From: Rickettsiales bacterium
GTDB lineage: Bacteria; Pseudomonadota; Alphaproteobacteria; Rickettsiales; Deianiraeaceae
Length of the DNA stretch: 6,906 nucleotides
Reading direction: 5' to 3'
NCBI GenBank assembly: GCA_947485035.1
Contig: CANKQN010000052.1
Location: 1 to 6,906, forward strand
Position numbers and translations under genes: made by a program. Below, one piece after another: positions 4,894-6,906 of the stretch. The notes beneath the pieces were generated by a model. It saw only the letters and a list, made by a program, of their open reading frames with translations, was not told the DNA's origin and made no database searches. How positions within the stretch are numbered: position 1 is the first letter of the stretch; the number at the start of each line of letters is the position of its first letter.

Positions 4894-6026
4894 AATTTCA
4901 CTTTATTTAGAAAAGCTTCAAAAAGATACATGCTATCGTGTGGTCCGCCTGATGATTCTGGGTGATATTGAACCGAAATAGCGTATCCTGTTTGAAATTC
5001 AACACCATCAATTGCAATATTCTCATCAGCTTTCAACGCAATTCCTTCAATAATGCCATCAAAAAGTGAGCGATGAGTTATTTCAACGAATGGCGGAATG
5101 TTTTGTTCCACAATTGCAAAACCATGGTTTTGCGTAGTAATTTCAACTTTTTTCGTTTGATAATTCAAAACTGGGTGGTTTGTGCCACGGTGTCCTTGTT
5201 CTAATTTTTCAACTTTGCAACCTAAAACCAAACCAAGCAACTGATTTCCAAGACAAATTCCAAAAAGTGGAATTTTATTTTTCAAAATTTCCAAAATTGT
5301 GTTTTTTGTGAATGGTAGTGTTGCGGTTGGGTCGCCTGGTCCGTTTGAAAGAAGAACGCCATCGGGTTTTATGGAAGAAATATCTTTAAAACTTGCGTTC
5401 CAAGGAAATACATGCACTTCGCAGTTGCTTTCTTTTAAAATTCGAAGAATATTTTCCTTCGTTCCGTAATCAATAACCGCAATTTTTTTATTCACACCAT
5501 TAGCAGCATCGCAATATTTATAAGCGCTATCGCATGAACCTTCTTTTGCTAAATTCAGTGATTTCGTAGAACCTGTTGTTTCAATTTTTTTAAGCAAGTT
5601 TTCAATATCATTAATATTTCGAGAAATTATACATCTAGAAATATTCCCAAGACGAATGTCTTCGATAATTTTGCGAGTATCCAAATTGCAAATTGAAAGA
5701 ATATTTTTGCGTTGCATAAATGCTTCAAGAGATTCCTCCGCCCTGAAATTTGAAGGATTTGTTGGATATTCCCTGAAAGCTGCACAAGAAGCAGTTGGCT
5801 TTGTTGTGGATTCAGAATCATCAATATTACAACCAACATTTCCAATATGAGGAAACGAAAAAACAATCGCCTGTTTTGCGTAAGATGGATCAGTTAAAAT
5901 TTCTTGGTATCCCGTCATTGCTGTGTTGAAGCAAAGCTCACCAGAGGCTTCGGAAGTATCGGAACCAAATGCCGTGCCGTAAAGGTATGTTTTGTTGTTG
6001 AAAACGATAACTGCGTCTTTTTTCAT
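4890..6026 (-). CDS. carA: Carbamoyl phosphate synthase small (glutaminase) subunit
   Basis: The 378-residue protein (E. coli CarA is 382) hydrolyses glutamine and passes ammonia to the CarB subunit to make carbamoyl phosphate for pyrimidine and arginine synthesis. The N-terminal domain (about 1-130) has N-T-A-M-T-G-Y-Q-E-I-L-T-D-P-S-Y (34-49), P-H-I-G-N-V-G (59-65) and L-D-T-R-K-I (115-120). The class I glutaminase domain (about 180-375) has S-N-G-P-G-D-P (227-233), the nucleophile C258 in G-I-C-L-G, and H355/E357 in Y-H-P-E, so the catalytic triad is complete. Oddly, residue 261 is Asn where CarA normally has His (GICLGHQ). The start at 6026 follows AGGA that overlaps the aroA stop. carB is not in the window. 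The downstream permease overlaps its stop by four bases. Confidence 0.97.
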   Translation of the reverse strand: MKKDAVIVFNNKTYLYGTAFGSDTSEASGELCFNTAMTGYQEILTDPSYAKQAIVFSFPHIGNVGCNIDDSESTTKPTASCAAFREYPTNPSNFRAEESLEAFMQRKNILSICNLDTRKIIEDIRLGNISRCIISRNINDIENLLKKIETTGSTKSLNLAKEGSCDSAYKYCDAANGVNKKIAVIDYGTKENILRILKESNCEVHVFPWNASFKDISSIKPDGVLLSNGPGDPTATLPFTKNTILEILKNKIPLFGICLGNQLLGLVLGCKVEKLEQGHRGTNHPVLNYQTKKVEITTQNHGFAIVEQNIPPFVEITHRSLFDGIIEGIALKADENIAIDGVEFQTGYAISVQYHPESSGGPHDSMYLFEAFLNKVKL

Positions 6027-6030
6027 ATTT

Positions 6031-6034
6031 TCCT
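6031..6034 (-). promoter_or_regulatory. Shine-Dalgarno of carA overlapping the aroA stop
   Basis: On the minus strand the junction reads TAGGAAAATATG. The TAG ends aroA, AGGA (6034-6031) is a good ribosome binding core, and ATG starts carA six bases after the stop. This fixes the carA start and indicates that the two genes share one transcript. Confidence 0.6.
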
Positions 6035-6906
6035 AGTTAAATTTTGCGTTAAGTTTGTTCATTATCTCCATAAAGTTTGGGAATGATGTTTTTATGTATG
6101 AATCGTCATCTATTGTAATACCGGTTGTAGATTTCAACCCTGCGATAAAACATGACATTGCAATTCGGTGATCCATCTGCGTTGGAAGCGATGGTTGATA
6201 CATTGGGTTAAAATTTGGATTACCAACAATTTTTATTGAGAAATCTTTGTAATTCGCCACGCAATTAACACCAATGTTTATGAGGTTTTCTTCCATAATC
6301 TTCAATCGATTAGATTCTTTCGCCGTTAATTCGTGCAGTCCAAAAAGGTTAGATTCTCCATCAGCAAATGCACAAACTACGAATAGAATTGGGTATTCGT
6401 CTATCATTGAAGCGGCGTTTTCACCAGAAAGTTCAATACCTTTTAAATTTGGGGAATAGCTTGCTGTGATATCAGCAACTTCTTCACCGCAAATCGTTCG
6501 ATGGTTGTGGAAGTGAATGTTTGCTTCCATTTGGATTAGGGCATCGAAAAAACCTGTTCGTGTTTTATTCACGCACACATTTTCCACCGTAATACTTGAA
6601 CCTTCGCACAGAACAGCAGTTGCAATTAGAAACGAGGCGGAAGAGGGGTCGTTTGGAATTGCGATATTCATCGGTGAAAGCTGCTTTCCACCGTTAATTG
6701 TTATAGCATCGCCATTTTCAGTTTCATCAACGGAAATATCCCCTCCACAGCCTTTAAGTATATTTTCAGTGTGATTTCGAGTTTTAACCGCTTCAAAAAC
6801 TGTTGTTTTGCCTTGAATTTGACACCCAGCCAGTAAAATTGCAGATTTCACCTGTGCCGAAGCAACTTCCATTTGGTAAATAAGCGGCATAATTTCGCCA
6901 CCTTGC
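6033..6906 (-). CDS. aroA: 3-phosphoshikimate 1-carboxyvinyltransferase (EPSP synthase), C-terminal part
   Basis: This enzyme transfers the enolpyruvyl group of PEP to shikimate 3-phosphate, the sixth step of the shikimate pathway. The visible 290 residues are the C-terminal two thirds; the frame is open to the right edge, so an ATG at 6888-6890 (M-P-L-I-Y) is internal, not the start. Motifs in order are G-G-E-I-M-P-L-I-Y, V-A-S-A-Q-V-K-S-A-I-L-L-A-G, I-P-N-D-P-S-S-A-S-F, D-E-Y-P-I-L, the signature L-T-A-K-E-S-N-R-L with the catalytic Glu and PEP-binding Arg, and M-D-H-R-I-A-M-S near the end. The VASAQVKSA form with Ala in place of the usual LP context resembles alphaproteobacterial enzymes; whether it is glyphosate-insensitive cannot be told from this part. 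It is the most upstream gene visible of the carA operon; the promoter lies outside. Confidence 0.96.
   Translation of the reverse strand, partial: QGGEIMPLIYQMEVASAQVKSAILLAGCQIQGKTTVFEAVKTRNHTENILKGCGGDISVDETENGDAITINGGKQLSPMNIAIPNDPSSASFLIATAVLCEGSSITVENVCVNKTRTGFFDALIQMEANIHFHNHRTICGEEVADITASYSPNLKGIELSGENAASMIDEYPILFVVCAFADGESNLFGLHELTAKESNRLKIMEENLINIGVNCVANYKDFSIKIVGNPNFNPMYQPSLPTQMDHRIAMSCFIAGLKSTTGITIDDDSYIKTSFPNFMEIMNKLNAKFN

Noticed and set aside
5627..5866. Open frames on both strands inside carA
   Set aside because: carA is intact and conserved throughout this stretch, and the alternative products have no recognisable features.
6301..6350. Asn in the EPSP synthase signature (KESNRL instead of KESDRL) as a sign of inactivity
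   Set aside because: As I recall the family signature, D, N or E is allowed at this site; the catalytic Glu and the Arg are present.
6517..6774. Plus-strand 85-codon open frame inside aroA
   Set aside because: It is antisense to conserved EPSP synthase motifs, without a ribosome binding site or promoter.

Overview
The window looks like the chromosome of an AT-rich alphaproteobacterium, most likely host-associated. The strongest clue is the 482-residue isocitrate dehydrogenase, which has the long form with an extra C-terminal domain that I know from Rickettsia and its relatives. Short ribosomal protein genes and promoters with TTGAC boxes close to the -10 box fit the same group. Genes for aromatic amino acid (aroA) and carbamoyl phosphate (carA) synthesis are present, which Rickettsia itself lacks. 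A less reduced relative (Holosporales-like or an uncultured gut alphaproteobacterium) is therefore more plausible than a true Rickettsia. This placement is inference; no rRNA is present to settle it.

Layout. Positions 1-113 hold the N-terminus of a RidA-family gene on the minus strand, cut by the window edge. Positions 114-272 are a short intergenic region with a probable ridA promoter and, on the plus strand, a possible promoter for a small structured RNA (about 247-322). That RNA would run into the 3' end of the next gene in antisense. Positions 273-1073 (minus) hold a very AT-rich DUF3800-family gene, the only accessory-looking gene here. Positions 1074-1213 carry divergent promoters. Positions 1214-3331 (plus) are a compact unit: rpmB (L28), rpmE (L31), icd (isocitrate dehydrogenase) and a tRNA with a CAT anticodon, probably the lysidine-modified tRNA-Ile2. 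Positions 3332-3397 separate this unit from a convergent minus-strand operon, read from the right edge: aroA (5' end outside the window), carA, an ABC-2-like permease, and a membrane-anchored protein of unknown function.

How the genes relate. The plus-strand unit joins two large-subunit ribosomal proteins, a TCA-cycle enzyme and a tRNA under what looks like one promoter at 1161-1186. The minus-strand operon is very tight: six bases between aroA and carA, then two successive ATGA stop/start overlaps. The two membrane-related genes at its end are thus probably translated together with carA, although no biochemical link between them is evident. The permease has no ATPase partner in the window.

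Most of the window is ordinary housekeeping sequence. The points most worth a second look are the candidate small RNA beside the DUF3800 gene, the permease plus anchored-protein pair, and an unusual coenzyme-site sequence in the isocitrate dehydrogenase.
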